DNA from: Firmicutes bacterium UBA1702
Lineage (GTDB): Bacteria > Bacillota > Clostridia > Peptostreptococcales > Anaerovoracaceae
Length of the DNA: 64,000 nt
Reading direction: 5' to 3'
Assembly: GCA_002320005.1 (NCBI GenBank)
Contig: DCJK01000022.1
Location: 1-64,000, forward strand
Both the position numbers and the translations under genes were made by a program. Below the pieces are notes generated by a model, which did no database searches, was not told the DNA's origin, and saw nothing but the letters and a program-made list of their open reading frames with translations. Positions 8,057 through 16,798 of the stretch are shown in pieces (position 1 is the stretch's first letter; each line of letters begins with the position of its first letter).

Positions 8057-8539
8057 ATGGCCGATGATACAAAGAAAAAACTGCTGCGAAAGCCCGGGGG
8101 TAAAACTGTGGCAGCAGCGGCGGTGCTTGTTCTGGCCGGCGTGGCTGCATGGCTGATTTTTGGCCAAGGACTCGGAATCAACGGAAAAAATGTGGACTTT
8201 AAGCAGCTGACAAAGGACAATGTCCCAAAGACCATAGAAACCGACGTAGTGCCCGAATACAGAGAACTTGAGAGAGCTCTCGGATGTCTGGTGGACGGCA
8301 GCGTTTATGTGGTTGTAACGCGGGGAGAAAAACCTACGGCAGGATATAAAGCTGATATTGAGAAAATGACCATGGAAAAAACCAAAGACGGGAAAAATCT
8401 GAAAGTGTATGCCCTGTTTACGGAACCAGCAGAAGGTGAATCGGTATCTCAGGTCATTACATATCCATATGCTGTGGCGCATACTGAACTTACCACATTG
8501 CCTGACACCATAGAACTGGTGGTGAAATATGCAGAATGA
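8057..8539 (+). CDS. Membrane-anchored PrcB-like protein
   Basis: 160-residue protein with a basic N-terminus (KKKLLRKPGGK), one membrane anchor (about residues 16-36, TVAAAAVLVLAGVAAWLIFG) and an extracytoplasmic domain. The domain resembles the PrcB C-terminal fold: RGEKPTAGYKADIEKM followed by a TYPYAVAHTELTTLP strand. PrcB belongs to a spirochaete dentilisin protease complex; in clostridia the domain occurs in single-pass proteins of unknown role. No protease gene is adjacent. It forms a one-gene unit between two hairpins; the start is set by GAAGGGAG. Function is not known. Confidence 0.7.
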   Translation: MADDTKKKLLRKPGGKTVAAAAVLVLAGVAAWLIFGQGLGINGKNVDFKQLTKDNVPKTIETDVVPEYRELERALGCLVDGSVYVVVTRGEKPTAGYKADIEKMTMEKTKDGKNLKVYALFTEPAEGESVSQVITYPYAVAHTELTTLPDTIELVVKYAE

Positions 8540-8570
8540 AAGCATAAACTGATATGAGAAAAATAAAAGT

Positions 8571-8612
8571 CTCCCGGGGACGGGCATGGAAATGCCCTAC
8601 TCGGGAGTTTTT
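8571..8612 (+). terminator. Terminator after the PrcB-like gene
   Basis: CTCCCG pairs with CGGGAG and an inner GGGCAT / ATGCCC stem stacks on it; TTTTT follows. A canonical intrinsic terminator. Confidence 0.8.
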
Positions 8613-8647
8613 CTGTCTGCAAAAGCGTCATCAGAAGGAACAGCTCA

Positions 8648-8676
8648 TTGACAAATGTAATAAAATGTATTAAAAT
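8648..8676 (+). promoter_or_regulatory. Predicted promoter of the P-loop-like gene
   Basis: Perfect TTGACA, 17-bp spacer and TAAAAT, followed within 25 bp by AGGAGG. Good agreement with a housekeeping promoter. Confidence 0.65.
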
Positions 8677-8698
8677 GACATAAACTGTAAAATAGGAG

Positions 8699-9424
8699 GT
8701 GCGGTTTACGACGGGGAAAAGAGTGATAAATATAAAAGGAGCATGCTGCGGATGTGGCGCAACATTTATTGCTGTGTCTCTGGCAGAAGCATTGGCATTG
8801 TATTCTGACAGCGTAGCATATCTGGAAGGCGCATGCCATGATAATTGCCATTCCATTCCTTTTTATGAACTTTCGCTGGACAGAAATATATGGCCCGGCA
8901 GATTCAACGACTTTTATGATTTGAAAAAACACGGTCTCCCGGTGAATAGCCGGGTGAATTATTTTCGCGGCGTCAACTGGGTTGTGAGCACAGGCGGAAA
9001 AAAAGAACCGGGAAAAGAGATACACCCTGAAGAAATAGCAGGCGAATACGTTATCTGTGACAACGCTCCTGATGCAGTAAGGTCCGACCTGACCATATGC
9101 GTGATAGATGTGATGCCGGCAAAAGTTCTGGCTTCCGCAGAGATTGTATCAAAGTTGAAGGAAGAGTCCGGGGATCATATACGCTGGATTATGAACAAGA
9201 CGCGGGGACGAAATTCAATTTCAGATGCGGAGAAGTTTCTTGGTGTAAAGGCAGACTGGAGTCTTTGCGCTGCAGATGAAGAAGCTGTATATGATGCACA
9301 GTTTAAAGGAGAACCGGTTACGGCAATGAGTCTGGAGGAGATGCGAAAGGGATCCTCATATGGATTTGCCTGTACACTCAACGAAATTGCCATGTATATA
9401 TTAACCCTTTATCCTGTGGATTAG
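8699..9424 (+). CDS. Degenerate MinD/ParA-like P-loop protein
   Basis: Up to 241 residues with a MinD/ParA-like layout: an N-terminal strand then INIKGACCGCGATFIAVSLA where a deviant Walker A would be. Aligned with KGGVGKT the stretch CCGCGAT has lost both lysines, so normal ATP hydrolysis is unlikely. A later strand reads EYVICDNAPD and another TICVIDVMPAKV, followed by WIMNKTRG, as in the switch II and base-binding strands of this family. Start is uncertain: GTG at 8699 overlaps AGGAGG, and GTG at 8723 would give MINIKGACC. The gene has its own promoter and stands just before ftsEX. Its role is unknown; pilus and division ATPase relatives are possible. Confidence 0.65.
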   Translation: MRFTTGKRVINIKGACCGCGATFIAVSLAEALALYSDSVAYLEGACHDNCHSIPFYELSLDRNIWPGRFNDFYDLKKHGLPVNSRVNYFRGVNWVVSTGGKKEPGKEIHPEEIAGEYVICDNAPDAVRSDLTICVIDVMPAKVLASAEIVSKLKEESGDHIRWIMNKTRGRNSISDAEKFLGVKADWSLCAADEEAVYDAQFKGEPVTAMSLEEMRKGSSYGFACTLNEIAMYILTLYPVD

Positions 9425-9470
9425 AAACGTGACATCACACTAACTACACATTACTTCCAGCTATTTACTG

Positions 9471-9499
9471 TTTATTTTAATGTCAAAATGTAGTATAAT
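9471..9499 (+). promoter_or_regulatory. Predicted promoter of the ftsEX operon
   Basis: TATAAT with TTTATT 17 bp upstream, in an AT-rich gap of about 115 bp before ftsE. The -10 is perfect, the -35 weak. Confidence 0.4.
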
Positions 9500-9541
9500 T
9501 ATGGTGTATTTGTTGAAGAAAAGTACAAAGAGGAGGAAAAC

Positions 9542-10240
9542 ATGATTAGATTTGAACATGTGACCAAAACTTATCGTACCAATATAGGGTTAGATGACGT
9601 AAGCGTTGATATAGAAAAAGGTGATTTCGTATTCCTTGTAGGCCCCAGCGGGGCAGGAAAATCGACTTTTATTAAACTTATACTTAAAGAAATTGATGCA
9701 GACAAGGGTAACATATTTGTGAACGGAAAAGACGTAACCAAGATGAGCAACCGGGAAATTCCCGAACTGAGGCGAAAAGTGGGAACTGTATTTCAGGACT
9801 TCCGTCTCCTGCCTAAAAAAACGGTATTTGAAAATGTTGCCTTTGCCATGGAGGTTCTGCACAAAAGCAAAAGGCAGATCCGCAAGCAGGTTCCCCAGGT
9901 TCTCAGCCTTGTGGGAATAACTGACAAGGCTCATAAATATCCGGACGAGCTTTCTGCAGGGGAACAGCAGAGAGTGGCCATAGCCAGGGCAATCATAAAC
10001 AACCCTATGGTGCTGATTGCAGATGAGCCTACAGGAAATCTCGATCCGAAAACTGCAGACGAGATTATGGATCTCCTGGAGCAGATAAATCTGAGAGGAA
10101 CCACCATAGTAATGGTTACTCATGCAAAAGATATAGTTGACAGAATGAAAAAGAGGGTAATTGCCATCGATAAGGGCAGAATTGTCCGCGACAGAGAAGG
10201 TATTTACAATATCAGAGAGGAGGCGGGCGCAGATGAATAG
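9542..10240 (+). CDS. ftsE: Cell-division ABC ATPase FtsE
   Basis: Cytoplasmic ATPase of the FtsEX complex, 232 residues, the usual length. Walker A GPSGAGKST at about residues 34-42, signature LSAGEQQRVAIARA, Walker B VLIADEPTG and the switch histidine in MVTHAKDIV. FtsE drives FtsX to activate a periplasmic or extracellular peptidoglycan hydrolase. Start ATG follows AGAGGAGG. It overlaps ftsX by 8 nt; the likely client hydrolase is the third gene of the operon. Confidence 0.95.
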   Translation: MIRFEHVTKTYRTNIGLDDVSVDIEKGDFVFLVGPSGAGKSTFIKLILKEIDADKGNIFVNGKDVTKMSNREIPELRRKVGTVFQDFRLLPKKTVFENVAFAMEVLHKSKRQIRKQVPQVLSLVGITDKAHKYPDELSAGEQQRVAIARAIINNPMVLIADEPTGNLDPKTADEIMDLLEQINLRGTTIVMVTHAKDIVDRMKKRVIAIDKGRIVRDREGIYNIREEAGADE

Positions 10241-11123
10241 TCTGATGTACAACATCAAACAGGGTTTCACTCAAATCTTCCGAAACAGGGGAATGAGCCT
10301 GGCTTCAATCTTTTCAATAGTGGCTATGCTGTTTATTTTGGGCATATTCTTCTCCATAATGGTTAACCTGAATCTCTTTACGGAAGTCGTAAAGCAGGAC
10401 TATGATCAGGTGGAGGTATATCTTGAAGACCAGGTCACCGATGAACAGTGCAGGAACATTATTGAAAATATAAAATCACACGAAGGTGTCGAGAGTGTCT
10501 CATACAGAAGCAAAGAAGAAGCGCTTCAGATAATGAAAGAAAGATGGGGAAAAAGCGGATATCTCCTCAATTCTCTGGGAGAAAACCCTCTTCCGGCATC
10601 CCTTCTCATCAGCGTTAAATCCATAGATCAGGCATCTGCAGTGTCGGAGTACGCAGGTACTTTAGAAGGAGTGGAGGATATACAATACTACCGTGACACT
10701 GTGGAGAAACTTACCAGCGTAACGGACTTCCTTCAGATAGGAGCACTGGTGGTAATGGCATTCCTTATTGTCGTATCGGTAGTAGTGGTTTCAAACACCA
10801 TAAAGCTTACCGTCTTTGCCAGAGCACGTGAAATACGCATTATGAAGTATGTAGGCGCCACCAACTGGTTTATCAGAGGGCCTTTTATGGCAGAGGGCAT
10901 TATTATAGGCTCTCTGGCGGCGGTGGTTGCTACCGGACTTATGACTCTGCTTTACGGCAGGGTGTCGGCATCCATCGGAAGTCAGGTGCTGGCCATTGCA
11001 TCATGTCCGCTTATCTCAACCGGGTATATGGCTGTCAACATGCTAATAATATTCCTGGCTTTGGGAGTGAGCATAGGCGCATGGGGCAGCATCATATCCA
11101 TGAGAAAATTCCTGGACGTGTAG
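10233..11123 (+). CDS. ftsX: Cell-division membrane protein FtsX
   Basis: Membrane partner of FtsE, 296 residues. One N-terminal membrane helix (about 22-45), an extracytoplasmic domain with DQVEVYLEDQVTDEQ, then three helices from about residue 170 (ALVVMAFLIVVSVVVVSNTI and later segments) with the conserved cytoplasmic RAREIRIMKYVGATNWFIRG that docks FtsE. The extracytoplasmic loop would bind the coiled-coil of the next gene product. The ATG inside the end of ftsE is preferred over an earlier frame start because it gives the family N-terminus. Confidence 0.93.
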   Translation: MNSLMYNIKQGFTQIFRNRGMSLASIFSIVAMLFILGIFFSIMVNLNLFTEVVKQDYDQVEVYLEDQVTDEQCRNIIENIKSHEGVESVSYRSKEEALQIMKERWGKSGYLLNSLGENPLPASLLISVKSIDQASAVSEYAGTLEGVEDIQYYRDTVEKLTSVTDFLQIGALVVMAFLIVVSVVVVSNTIKLTVFARAREIRIMKYVGATNWFIRGPFMAEGIIIGSLAAVVATGLMTLLYGRVSASIGSQVLAIASCPLISTGYMAVNMLIIFLALGVSIGAWGSIISMRKFLDV

Positions 11124-11135
11124 AGGAGGCGAAAA

Positions 11136-12185
11136 ATGAAAAAAAAGAGTATATGTCTGATTCTGATTTTTATTCTGGCTTTTACTTTCTCCATGGCAGG
11201 TGCTACATATGCAGATACAGAAGACGATTTAAAAGGTGAACTTGCAGAAGTAAACGAACAGAAGGACGAGGTAAGCGCAAGACTTACAGAGGTCAAAAAA
11301 CAGATAGATGAACTTCAGCCTCAGGTAGACAGCCTTAATTCAGAAGTGTCCGAGGCAGGAAGAAAAATAGCAGAAACCGAAGAAGCTATATCCCGGAAGA
11401 AAGAGGAGATGGCCAATCGTGAGGACGGACTCAACGAAAGGCTTCGCGTAATGTATAAAAACGGTTCCATAGGCTTCATTGATGTGCTTCTGGGATCCGG
11501 AAGCATTTCCGAGTTCATTTCTAATCTCGAAATGATTCAGAAAATATACAGAAATGATATGGAAGTTCTTGAGACTCTGGAAAAAGAGCAGCAGGAGCTG
11601 GAAAAAATACAAAAAGAGCTTAAAGAAGAAAAGGTAGTTCTGGATAGCAAAAAGGCCGAGCTGGACAGCCGTATGGCTGAAATAAATGCTTTGAAGGCTG
11701 AACTGGAGGCTCAGGAGGACAGGCTTCTGGAGGAAGCAGAGGCTCTTTACAGCAAAATCAGCAGCATGACTAATCCAGACAGTGAATACGTGGGAGGAGT
11801 GTTTGTATGGCCTGCTCCGGCCAGCCATTATCTCACATCTGAATTCGGCTGGAGACTTCATCCTGTATATAACACCTGGAAATACCATTCTGGTATAGAT
11901 ATCGGGGCTTCATACGGAACGAATGTTTTAGCCGCGGCATCAGGAACCGTAATATTGTCAGAATATTACGACGGATACGGTGAATGCATAATGATAGACC
12001 ATGGAGGCGGCATTACAACGTTATACGGACATATGTCCCAGAGACTTGTCTCTGTCGGTCAGACAGTAAGCGCCGGTCAAGTTATAGGAAAAGTAGGAAG
12101 CACAGGAGTATCCACAGGCGCCCATCTGCATTTTGAAGTAAGTGAAAACGGCACTTTAGTAGATCCCATGGGTTATTTGAGCTAG
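11136..12185 (+). CDS. M23 peptidoglycan endopeptidase with N-terminal coiled coil (EnvC/PcsB-type)
   Basis: Exported 349-residue murein hydrolase. Signal peptide of about 25 residues (basic KKKS, hydrophobic core, cleavage near GATYA). Residues 30-210 are a long heptad-rich coiled coil with KKQIDELQPQVDSLNSEV and a second KAELDSRMAEI helix. The C-terminal LytM/M23 domain is complete, with zinc ligands in YHSGIDIG and GAHLHFEV plus GH in LYGHMS. The coiled coil followed by an active M23 domain, in an operon behind ftsEX, fits the EnvC, CwlO and PcsB pattern of FtsEX-controlled hydrolases. Start ATG follows GAGGCG. Confidence 0.92.
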   Translation: MKKKSICLILIFILAFTFSMAGATYADTEDDLKGELAEVNEQKDEVSARLTEVKKQIDELQPQVDSLNSEVSEAGRKIAETEEAISRKKEEMANREDGLNERLRVMYKNGSIGFIDVLLGSGSISEFISNLEMIQKIYRNDMEVLETLEKEQQELEKIQKELKEEKVVLDSKKAELDSRMAEINALKAELEAQEDRLLEEAEALYSKISSMTNPDSEYVGGVFVWPAPASHYLTSEFGWRLHPVYNTWKYHSGIDIGASYGTNVLAAASGTVILSEYYDGYGECIMIDHGGGITTLYGHMSQRLVSVGQTVSAGQVIGKVGSTGVSTGAHLHFEVSENGTLVDPMGYLS

Positions 12186-12196
12186 AGTAAAAAAAT

Positions 12197-13861
12197 ATGA
12201 ATTTAAATCCCTTTATTATAGAACTTTTGAGAAAAAGAGGAATAACCACAGAAGAAGATATCTGTGAATTTCTCTCGGATAAACCGCAGAAAACTTATGA
12301 TCCATTCCTGCTTGCCGATATGGAAGCAGGGGTGGATTTGATTTTGTCTGAAACAAAAAAGAATGCCAGAATATGCATATACGGAGACTATGATGCCGAT
12401 GGAATAACGTCAGCGTCCCTGATGCTCAGTATACTGGCCCATCTTACCCGAAAGGGAAACCTTAGCTATTACATACCATCCAGATTCGAAGAAGGGTACG
12501 GACTCAACAAGGAGGCCATAGAAAATATTGCCGACGCAGGGTGCGACCTTCTGATAACCGTAGACTGCGGCAGTGTGTCATACGATGAAGTAGAGTACGC
12601 AAAATCTCTGGGACTTAAAGTACTTGTGACAGATCATCACAATATTGCAGATGTGATGGCCGACTGCCTGCTCATAAATCCCAAGAGGCCGGACTGTACA
12701 TATCCATTCAGGGAACTTTCAGGGTGCGGAGTGGCATTTAAAGTGGCTCAGGCCATACAGAAAAAAGCCGGGATGCCCAAGCATATCCTTACCGAGGTGC
12801 TGGATCTGGCAGCAATAGGAACAGTGGGAGATGTAATGCCTCTCATAGATGAAAACAGGACCATTGTAAAATATGGTCTTAAAGTAATAAACATGGGGAC
12901 CAGACCGGGACTGAAGCAGCTCATGGAGGGAGCCTCACTGAAAGTAGGGAATATCACATCGGAAAATATCAGCTTTGTGATAGTTCCTCATCTTAATGCG
13001 TCCGGAAGAATAAAAGATGCCTCTCAAGCTGTGGAACTCCTTACCGGAAATTGCAGCCAGTCAAGGCTGAACGAGATAGTGGACGATATTCTACAGAAAA
13101 ATATAACAAGAAGACACCTGCAGTCAGAGCTTTTTGATATATGTTCATCGCTCATTGATCCTGAGGAACCGGAAGATATAATAATTCTGGAAGCAGACAG
13201 CTGTTACGAGGGTATAGCCGGTATTGTAGCAGGAAAAATCAAAGAAAGATATTACCGGCCTGCCATAATTCTCACCCCTACAGGCGCAGAGGGAGAGCTT
13301 TATAAAGGAACCGGAAGAAGCGTGGAAGGTATAAATTTATATAATCTTTTAAAGACTCAGGAAAACTTGTTTGAAAAATTCGGAGGGCATGGCGGCGCCT
13401 GCGGTTTTTCTCTGAAAAAGGAGAATCTGGAGGCATTACGCGCAGGTCTTGTATATGAAACCGAAAAACTTGCCGCCGAAAACAAAGAAGTTTTCAGGCG
13501 TGTGTATCCTGTAGATATGGAAGCGGATGCCGGAGATATGAATATTGAACTTGCAGAGCAGATTGATATGCTGGCACCCTTTGGAAACAAAAATCCAAAA
13601 CCTCTTATTCGCATTGTAAATGCAGAAATAAAGGATGTAAAATATATGGGAAGCGAGATGCAGCATGTCAGATTTTCTGCAGCCGGGCGAAAAGCAGAAA
13701 GACTGCAGTGTACTCTTTTTAATCGCGGCGGCGAGTATGATTTTGACCATATGGATAAAGTTGATATTATAGGAAAACTTGACTGCCGCATATGGCAGGG
13801 TGTAAAGAGACTCCAGTTTCTCGCCGAGGAAATAGAAATTGACGAAAAAGTCGGCCAATGA
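12197..13861 (+). CDS. recJ: Single-stranded-DNA exonuclease RecJ
   Basis: 5'-3' exonuclease of the DHH family in recombination and mismatch repair, 554 residues. Motifs: YGDYDADGITSA (motif I, near residue 62), TVDCGS, the signature VTDHHN near residue 146, and FGGHGGACGFSL of the DHHA1 domain, followed by the C-terminal OB-like domain (QHVRFSAAGR). Start lies 11 bp after the M23 gene stop with no strong ribosome site, suggesting coupling to the ftsEX operon. Confidence 0.93.
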   Translation: MNLNPFIIELLRKRGITTEEDICEFLSDKPQKTYDPFLLADMEAGVDLILSETKKNARICIYGDYDADGITSASLMLSILAHLTRKGNLSYYIPSRFEEGYGLNKEAIENIADAGCDLLITVDCGSVSYDEVEYAKSLGLKVLVTDHHNIADVMADCLLINPKRPDCTYPFRELSGCGVAFKVAQAIQKKAGMPKHILTEVLDLAAIGTVGDVMPLIDENRTIVKYGLKVINMGTRPGLKQLMEGASLKVGNITSENISFVIVPHLNASGRIKDASQAVELLTGNCSQSRLNEIVDDILQKNITRRHLQSELFDICSSLIDPEEPEDIIILEADSCYEGIAGIVAGKIKERYYRPAIILTPTGAEGELYKGTGRSVEGINLYNLLKTQENLFEKFGGHGGACGFSLKKENLEALRAGLVYETEKLAAENKEVFRRVYPVDMEADAGDMNIELAEQIDMLAPFGNKNPKPLIRIVNAEIKDVKYMGSEMQHVRFSAAGRKAERLQCTLFNRGGEYDFDHMDKVDIIGKLDCRIWQGVKRLQFLAEEIEIDEKVGQ

Positions 13862-13892
13862 TATAATTTTATCAAGAAAGGAGTACTCAGAT

Positions 13893-14192
13893 ATGTCCTA
13901 CCAATCAAAATTCAAAAGAGACGATATAGATGAACTTTTTGAAGCAGTACTCACCCTGAGAGATCAGGAGGATTGCTATAGATTTTTTGAAGACATATGC
14001 ACTGTCAACGAAATACATGCTATAGCCCAGCGCCTGCAGGTGGCAAAACTTCTATCCGAGAAGAAAACCTACACGGAAATAGAAGCCATAACCAAGGCTT
14101 CAACAGCTACCATAAGCAGAATAAACAAGTGTCTGGTTTACGGAGCCGACGGCTATAAGAGAGTTCTGGAGAGACTGGAAGAAAAAAAATGA
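13893..14192 (+). CDS. YerC/YecD family TrpR-like DNA-binding protein
   Basis: 99-residue all-helical protein of the TrpR/YerC superfamily. The stretch CTVNEIHAIAQRLQVAKLL followed by the helix-turn-helix KTYTEIEAITKASTATISRI is diagnostic. It is a presumed transcription regulator; ligand and targets are not known. A frame start 54 nt upstream exists inside recJ, but AGAAAGGAG precedes the chosen ATG. Its stop overlaps the next start by 4 nt (ATGA). Confidence 0.88.
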   Translation: MSYQSKFKRDDIDELFEAVLTLRDQEDCYRFFEDICTVNEIHAIAQRLQVAKLLSEKKTYTEIEAITKASTATISRINKCLVYGADGYKRVLERLEEKK

Positions 14193-14791
14193 GGAATAAT
14201 TTTGAAATCTTCCTCTGCCGGTTTCCCGAAGGAAAGGCAGGAAAATCAAAAAAAGAAGGGGAAGCTCTGTTAAAAAGAGCTGCTCTCGTTTATGGTGTGC
14301 CTAAAGATGTTCTGGAAGAGACAAAAGTGCTTCGTGCTCCTTCGGGCAAACCGTATTTTGATAATCTTGATATTCATTTCAGCATAAGCCACAGCGGGGA
14401 CTTATGGGCATGCCTCATGGGACCTCAACGCTGCGGGCTTGATATTCAGTATATAAAGCCTTGCAATTGCCATAAGATTGCCAGGCGTTTTTTTTCTTCG
14501 CCTGAGGCTCTTTATGTTGAAAAAGAGGGCCTTCAGGGTTTTTTTGAGCTATGGACCATGAGGGAGGCTGCAGGAAAATATACCGGAGAAGGCTTCTTTA
14601 ACGGAAACTATCCGCTGGTTTCCGAAAAGGGAATTTTATTGGATAGTATTGACACAGGTAAGGAAAAGGTAAAGCTTCTGACAGCAGATATAGGAGAAGG
14701 AATCAAATGTTCTTTCTGCTTGCCTGAAGATTGCCGGTGTGAGATAAGAATAAGGGAGGAATGGATTTATGAGAATTACTTTTCTGTCTGA
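14189..14791 (+). CDS. 4'-phosphopantetheinyl transferase (Sfp/HetI type)
   Basis: Transfers phosphopantetheine from CoA to carrier proteins, 200 residues. Motifs of the Sfp class: FSISHSGDLWACLMG, CGLDIQ (the Mg-binding Asp) and FELWTMREAAGKYTG (usual WxxKEA, here WTMREA). Sfp-type enzymes normally serve secondary-metabolite carriers but can replace AcpS. No carrier-protein gene is nearby. It begins within the yerC-like stop and overlaps the next gene by 23 nt. Confidence 0.85.
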   Translation: MRNNFEIFLCRFPEGKAGKSKKEGEALLKRAALVYGVPKDVLEETKVLRAPSGKPYFDNLDIHFSISHSGDLWACLMGPQRCGLDIQYIKPCNCHKIARRFFSSPEALYVEKEGLQGFFELWTMREAAGKYTGEGFFNGNYPLVSEKGILLDSIDTGKEKVKLLTADIGEGIKCSFCLPEDCRCEIRIREEWIYENYFSV

Positions 14792-15605
14792 TAACAAAAC
14801 AGAAAACCCGGCATGTGTGGCTGAGTGGGGACTTTCGATTCTGATAGAGAGCTGTGGACATAAGGTGCTTTTTGATACAGGAGCATCATCTATTTTTGCC
14901 GGAAACGCTGCTTCCATGGGTATAAGGCTGGATGATGTGGAAGCTGCAGTTATAAGCCACGGCCATTATGACCATACCGAAGGTTTGCCGTATTTCTGCA
15001 TGGAAAATGATCATGCACGGATTTACATGCATAAAAACGCCATAAGTGAAGCATATGGTATAGATTCGGCAGGAAGGATAGAGGACGATAATTGCGGTAT
15101 AAGGTGGAGCAATAAATTTATTGAGAATATAAGAGACAGGATTGTATTTACTCATGACAATTTTCGAATAAATAATTCTATGATTCTGGTCGGAGACATA
15201 GAGCCGCTTAAGGATTACCCCATGACAGACCGGTTTTACCGCCCTGTGATTAACAGAGAAGATAAATACATACCGGATAATATGAATCATGAGCAGATTC
15301 TCATAGCTGAAGAGGAAACGGGCATACATATCTTTTCGGGATGCAGCCACACAGGTGTTATGGCTGCCGTGGAGAGGGCAAAAGAACTTTTCCCGGGAAA
15401 GAATATACGCAGCCTTGTTGCCGGAATGCATCTGTACCCTGTTGAGGGAAAAGAGAAAGAAAAAATTGTTGAGAGTCTGTGCAGTCTGGGCATAGACTAC
15501 ATTGTTCCTGTCCATTGCAGCGGTATGGAAGCAATTATGATGTTTAAAGAAAAGCTGGGAGACAGATGTATAACGGCCTCAGCAGGAGATATTTATGAAT
15601 TCTGA
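14769..15605 (+). CDS. Metallo-beta-lactamase-fold hydrolase, COG1237 type
   Basis: 278-residue MBL-fold protein. Metal motif ISHGHYDHTEG begins near residue 63; later ligands lie in FSGCSHTGV and the C-terminal VPVHCSGM. The general pattern (DTGASSIF, MHLYP) fits the COG1237 group annotated as a methanopterin-related beta-ribofuranosylaminobenzene phosphate synthase, an annotation that is doubtful in clostridia. The true substrate is unknown. The ATG sits inside the phosphopantetheinyl transferase gene behind AGGGAGGA. Confidence 0.82.
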   Translation: MRITFLSDNKTENPACVAEWGLSILIESCGHKVLFDTGASSIFAGNAASMGIRLDDVEAAVISHGHYDHTEGLPYFCMENDHARIYMHKNAISEAYGIDSAGRIEDDNCGIRWSNKFIENIRDRIVFTHDNFRINNSMILVGDIEPLKDYPMTDRFYRPVINREDKYIPDNMNHEQILIAEEETGIHIFSGCSHTGVMAAVERAKELFPGKNIRSLVAGMHLYPVEGKEKEKIVESLCSLGIDYIVPVHCSGMEAIMMFKEKLGDRCITASAGDIYEF

Positions 15606-16119
15606 AAAATGCAGAACTGCAGCATTGAGATATGCCGGAATGTATGTAAAAACCCGCGGGCAGACGGAGGATTATCTCAGGCGCAAGGGATTTGACAAAG
15701 AGGAAACAGAAGATGCTCTGAATATGCTGGAGGAGTACGGTTACATTGATGATACGTCCTACTGTAGAAATTATTACGTGGAAGCCTGCCGCAAGGGCAG
15801 AGGGCATCGCCGGATAATACAGGAACTGGAAAGAAAGAAGATAAAAAGAAAGGATTCGGAAGCTGTGCTGGCAGAATTTCTCTCAGAAGAAAATCCTGAA
15901 TACAGACAGCTGATGAATGAAATCCTTACAGAAAAACAGCGCGCATTGAAAACGGCAGTGAGAATGCTTAATGAGGCTCGTGCAGAAGGCAGAGAGACAG
16001 ACAACAACTTTATGGCAAAGGTAGCCAGAAGGCTTTATGGTCTCGGCTTCGGCAGTGAGACTATATACAGCGTAATGGGAGCAGTTATGAAAGAGAGCAG
16101 AAAAACAAATGACAGATAA
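15595..16119 (+). CDS. recX: Regulatory protein RecX
   Basis: Modulator of RecA filaments, 174 residues, three-helix repeats throughout. Conserved blocks: ALRYAGMYVKTRGQTEDYLRR, EEYGYIDDTSYCRNYYVEA and RRIIQELERKKI. Start overlaps the preceding stop by 11 nt behind CAGGAG. No recA is present in the window. Confidence 0.87.
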   Translation: MNSEKCRTAALRYAGMYVKTRGQTEDYLRRKGFDKEETEDALNMLEEYGYIDDTSYCRNYYVEACRKGRGHRRIIQELERKKIKRKDSEAVLAEFLSEENPEYRQLMNEILTEKQRALKTAVRMLNEARAEGRETDNNFMAKVARRLYGLGFGSETIYSVMGAVMKESRKTNDR

Positions 16120-16798
16120 TAACCAGTTTCAGAGAACAGAAATGTTAATAGGTGAAGAAGCCCTTGAAAGACTTAAAAAATCTGCTGTGCTTGTTTTCGG
16201 TCTCGGAGGAGTGGGAAGCTATGTATGCGAGGCGCTGGTACGAGCCGGAGTAGGAAAGCTGGAAATAGTAGATAAAGATGTAGTTGATATTACCAACATA
16301 AATCGTCAGCTTATAGCTCTCCACAGCACAATAGGGAGAGACAAGGCAGATGTGGAGGCCGAAAGACTTATGGATATCAATCCATCTCTTGATCTTACAG
16401 CAAGAAAATGCTTCTACCTTCCGGAGAACTCTGACGAATTTGATTTTGGAAAATTTGACTATGTGGTGGATGCCATAGATAATGTCACAGCTAAACTTGA
16501 TATAATTGAAAAATCAAAGAAAGCAGGAACAAAGGTGATTTCATCCATGGGGACAGGAAACAAACTTGATCCGTCAGCCTTCAGAATTGCCGATATTGAA
16601 GACACAAAGATATGCCCTTTGGCAAGGATTATGCGCAAGGAACTTCGAAAAAGAGGGATAAATGGAGTAAAAGTTCTTTACTCACAGGAAGAACCAAAGG
16701 GAAACGGCGGGCGAACTCCAGCCAGCATCAGTTTTGTGCCTTCAGTAGCAGGCCTCCTCATCGCCAAAACGGTAATAGACGATTTATATGTTCTTTAG
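16109..16798 (+). CDS. tcdA: tRNA threonylcarbamoyladenosine dehydratase (TcdA/CsdL, ThiF fold)
   Basis: Cyclises t6A37 in tRNA to ct6A using ATP; E1-like fold, 229 residues. Nucleotide motif VFGLGGVGSYVCEALVRAG near residue 30, then VDKDVVDITNINRQLIALH with the metal and adenylation residues, VVDAIDNVTAKLDII, and SSMGTGNKLDP. The start overlaps recX by 11 nt. The gene ends convergently with the LOG gene, overlapping it by 15 nt. Confidence 0.92.
   Translation: MTDNNQFQRTEMLIGEEALERLKKSAVLVFGLGGVGSYVCEALVRAGVGKLEIVDKDVVDITNINRQLIALHSTIGRDKADVEAERLMDINPSLDLTARKCFYLPENSDEFDFGKFDYVVDAIDNVTAKLDIIEKSKKAGTKVISSMGTGNKLDPSAFRIADIEDTKICPLARIMRKELRKRGINGVKVLYSQEEPKGNGGRTPASISFVPSVAGLLIAKTVIDDLYVL

Noticed and set aside
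13569..13584. TGGCACCC-type -24-like sequence in recJ
   Set aside because: No -12 element at the right distance and it is inside a coding region.
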